Part shown: positions 13,962 to 16,014 of the stretch, in pieces
How the letters are laid out: the number at the start of each line of letters is the position of its first letter
Position numbering within the stretch: the first letter of the stretch is position 1
Assembly: GCA_041602815.1 (NCBI GenBank)
Contig: JBFIFO010000092.1
Coordinates: 1 to 16,014 of the forward strand
DNA: 16,014 nt
DNA from: GCA-020356105 sp041602815
Lineage (GTDB): Bacteria; Pseudomonadota; Alphaproteobacteria; UBA8366; JADFVY01
Direction of reading: 5' to 3'
Program-made: the position numbers and the translations under genes
The notes under the pieces: generated by a model
What the model saw: only the letters and a program-made list of their open reading frames with translations
What the model was told of the DNA's origin: nothing
The model's database searches: none

Positions 13962-14816
13962 ATGGCGGCTTTGCGCGCGTGGCGGCGGCGTTTGCGGTTC
14001 GGGATTCCGACCGTGCTCGGCATCGCGCGGCGCGGCTTCTTCATCCCCTACCGGTACGCGGGCAACGTTCCGGCACGACGGGACCGCGCCTCCTACGATG
14101 CCATCTCGGCGATTCTCGACCGCTCCCGGGATGTCTTCTCGGCGTGGCTTGAGGCGATCGACGGATACGCTGCGGAGCTGGAGGCGATCGGCGCGATGAA
14201 TCCGCCGGCGCCGCGCTGGAGACAGGACTGGTTTCCGCGTCTGGACGCGGCTTGCGCCTATGCGATCACACGAAGGACGCAGCCGCGCCGCATCGTCGAA
14301 GTGGGCTGCGGGCATTCGACGCGATTCCTTGCACGTGCCGTTGCCGATGCGGGCATCGAGACCAAAATCCTCGCGATCGATCCGGCCCCGCGTGCCGACC
14401 TCGACAGCCTCGGTTGCGTCGAACTGCGGCGCGAGACGGTACAGTCCGCCGGGGAACTGCCGTTCCGGAACCTGCGGGCGGGCGACATCGTGGCCATCGA
14501 CTCGAGCCACATCCTGATGCCCGGCACCGACGTCGACATGCTGCTGAACCGTGTCCTCGTCACGCTCCCGGCCGGCGTCATGGTCCATATCCACGACATC
14601 TTCCTGCCCGACGACTATCCGCCCGACTGGGAGTGGCGCGGCTACAACGAGCAGCTTGCGGTCGCACAGATGATCGCCGGCGGCGCATGGTCGGTCGAAT
14701 TCGCCAGCCAATACGTCGTCACCCGCATGACCGACCGCGTCGCAGCCGGCGTCGTCGAGCGCCTGCCGCTTCTGCCGGGCGCCCGGGAGACGAGCCTCTG
14801 GCTCAAGAAACGTTGA
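13962..14816 (+). CDS. Class I SAM-dependent methyltransferase-like protein
   Basis: A 284-residue protein with a class I methyltransferase fold. Motif I is RIVEVGCGHSTRF (110-122), the acidic end of strand 2 is ILAIDPAP (137-144), and the post-motif strand is DIVAIDSSH (175-183), followed by MVHIHDIF (207-214). This pattern resembles the Methyltransf_24-type group, often found near surface-polymer or small-molecule genes; the acceptor is unknown. The N-terminus (1-35) is basic and somewhat hydrophobic but is not a clear signal peptide. The ATG at 13962 has only a weak ribosome site; the six-base gap after the hydrolase stop suggests coupling. The next gene begins 94 bases downstream. Confidence 0.83.
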   Translation: MAALRAWRRRLRFGIPTVLGIARRGFFIPYRYAGNVPARRDRASYDAISAILDRSRDVFSAWLEAIDGYAAELEAIGAMNPPAPRWRQDWFPRLDAACAYAITRRTQPRRIVEVGCGHSTRFLARAVADAGIETKILAIDPAPRADLDSLGCVELRRETVQSAGELPFRNLRAGDIVAIDSSHILMPGTDVDMLLNRVLVTLPAGVMVHIHDIFLPDDYPPDWEWRGYNEQLAVAQMIAGGAWSVEFASQYVVTRMTDRVAAGVVERLPLLPGARETSLWLKKR

Positions 14817-14910
14817 AGGGACGCGCGCGAATCTTGATTGTCATCAGACTACGCGAACCGACTATCTGGGGAACGATCCGCGATTTCACCACGGGCTGGG
14901 ACTGAGGCGC

Positions 14911-16014
14911 ATGGACATCGATACGGATATCGCACAGCGTTCGCGGCCGCGCGCCGATTCGGGGGACATCCCGACGCGCGTAACCGCCGCGATCGAACAG
15001 CAGCAGGACGAAAGCGAGCGTCTTGCCGCCTGGGTCCAGCTCGGCATCGTCTTGTTTTTTGTCGCATTGTATGCGGTTGCCCCGAAGACGTATGCGGGCG
15101 ACTGGATGTTTCCGCCGGTGACGTTCGCGCTGGCCGCGTTCTTCCTGGCCGGCGTCGTGCGCCTTGCCGTGGTGCACAGGGGCCGCGTTGCCGGCTGGTT
15201 CGTCGCGGCGTCGGTCGTCGCCGAGCTCGCCCTGTTGCTGCTGTTGATCTGGAGCTTCCACATCCAGTACGAGCAGCCGCCCGCCTTCTACCTGAAGGCA
15301 CCGACCCTGCTCTATATCTTCATTTTCATTGCATTGCGCGCGTTGCGCTTCGAGGCCCGTTACGTCGTCCTGGCCGGCGCAACCGCGGCGACCGGATGGC
15401 TGGCCATGGCCGGGTACGCGATCCTGAGCGATCCGTCCGGCAGTGTCGTGACACGCGATTACGTCCGTTACCTGACATCGAACTCGATCCTGATCGGCGC
15501 CGAAATGGACAAGATCATCGCCATACTGCTGGTGACCGCAATCCTTTCCGTTGCCCTCGTCCGCGCACGCAGGCTGCTGGTCCGCGCCGTCGTCGAGGGG
15601 GCAGCGGCCCGCGATTTGTCGCGCTTCTTCGCGCCGGAGATCGCGGCCCGCATCGTCGGGGCGGAGAGCCAGATCAGGCCGGGCTATGCCGAGGCGCGCG
15701 AGGCGTCGATCCTGACCATCGATATCCGCGGTTTCACCAGGCTCGCCAACGCGCTGCCTCCCGCGGAGCTGATCGCCCTGCTCGTGGAATACGAGTCGCG
15801 CATGGTCTCGGTCATCCAGTCGCATGGGGGTTGCATCGACAAGTTCCTTGGCGACGGCATCCTGGCGACCTTCGGCGCCGCGGCGCCGAGCGAAACGCAT
15901 GCGGCCGACGCGCTGCGCGCGCTGGAAGGGGTCACTGTTGCGGTCGACGACTGGAACCGGGCGCGCGAGCAGTCCGGTCACGAGCCGCTGCGGATCGGCG
16001 CCGCGGTCGCGGCC
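14911..16014 (+). CDS. Membrane-anchored class III adenylate/guanylate cyclase (3' end missing)
   Basis: The reading frame is open for 368 codons to the right edge, so the gene is partial. The N-terminal half has about six membrane spans (roughly 41-57, 69-88, 94-114, 131-145, 151-171, 201-218). A cytoplasmic class III cyclase domain starts near 265. Metal-binding aspartates are visible as Asp271 in LTIDIRGFT and Asp315 in DKFLGDG; Lys311 in DKFLGD is the residue type that favours ATP, so adenylate cyclase is more likely than guanylate cyclase. The transition-state Asn/Arg motif would lie beyond the window. DLSRFFAPE (235-243) just before the domain is a common linker in bacterial cyclases. 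The ATG at 14911 was chosen as the first in-frame ATG; its ribosome site (GAGG) is modest. The membrane part may sense a signal (inference). Confidence 0.9.
   Translation, partial: MDIDTDIAQRSRPRADSGDIPTRVTAAIEQQQDESERLAAWVQLGIVLFFVALYAVAPKTYAGDWMFPPVTFALAAFFLAGVVRLAVVHRGRVAGWFVAASVVAELALLLLLIWSFHIQYEQPPAFYLKAPTLLYIFIFIALRALRFEARYVVLAGATAATGWLAMAGYAILSDPSGSVVTRDYVRYLTSNSILIGAEMDKIIAILLVTAILSVALVRARRLLVRAVVEGAAARDLSRFFAPEIAARIVGAESQIRPGYAEAREASILTIDIRGFTRLANALPPAELIALLVEYESRMVSVIQSHGGCIDKFLGDGILATFGAAAPSETHAADALRALEGVTVAVDDWNRAREQSGHEPLRIGAAVAA

Noticed and set aside
13065..14711. 548-codon minus-strand open frame opposite the MBL hydrolase and methyltransferase genes
   Set aside because: It spans two well-supported plus-strand genes, has no recognisable domain and no ribosome site; it is an artefact of codon bias.
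14803..15981. 392-codon minus-strand open frame opposite the cyclase gene
   Set aside because: The plus-strand frame has clear cyclase motifs and membrane spans, while this one is low-complexity and lacks any motif.

Overview
The window is GC-rich, densely packed bacterial DNA with alternate GTG/TTG starts, 4-base ATGA start/stop overlaps, a tripartite tricarboxylate (TTT) transporter and GntR/FCD regulation. This fits a high-GC Pseudomonadota, most likely an alphaproteobacterium; the assignment is inferred from gene content and style, not from a marker gene. No rRNA, tRNA, CRISPR array, insertion sequence or phage gene was seen.

Layout. (1) Positions 1-2833: an aminoglycoside-phosphotransferase-like kinase (minus strand) lies divergent from a coupled pair, an alpha/beta hydrolase of the dienelactone hydrolase type and a COG1926-like phosphoribosyltransferase, followed by a 36-residue single-span membrane protein. 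(2) Positions 2859-6202, minus strand: a tight four-gene operon transcribed as Gfo/Idh/MocA oxidoreductase, creatininase-family amidohydrolase, cupin, D-2-hydroxyacid dehydrogenase. (3) Positions 6409-7104, plus strand: a GntR/FadR-type regulator. (4) Positions 7228-12476, minus strand: a five-gene operon transcribed as AprA/fumarate-reductase-like flavoprotein, 2x[4Fe-4S] ferredoxin, TctA, TctB, TctC, ended by a strong hairpin with a T-run. (5) Positions 13092-16014, plus strand: a metallo-beta-lactamase-fold hydrolase, a SAM methyltransferase and a membrane-anchored class III adenylate/guanylate cyclase that runs off the right edge.

Main result. The promoters of the two minus-strand operons are near copies of each other although they are 6.4 kb apart. 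Each has a -35 and -10 box with 17-base spacing, and both contain the 13-mer TAATACCGTAATA over the spacer and -10. A third, degenerate copy (TAATATAGTAATA) sits just before the GntR gene. This makes operon 2, the regulator and operon 4 one candidate regulon. In the proposed working, a small organic acid or related solute is bound by TctC and imported by TctAB, then processed by an AprAB-like redox pair, a Gfo/Idh/MocA dehydrogenase, a creatininase-type hydrolase, a cupin and a 2-hydroxyacid dehydrogenase, with GntR responding to the substrate or an intermediate. The substrate cannot be read from the sequence, and I recognise no named pathway with this gene set.
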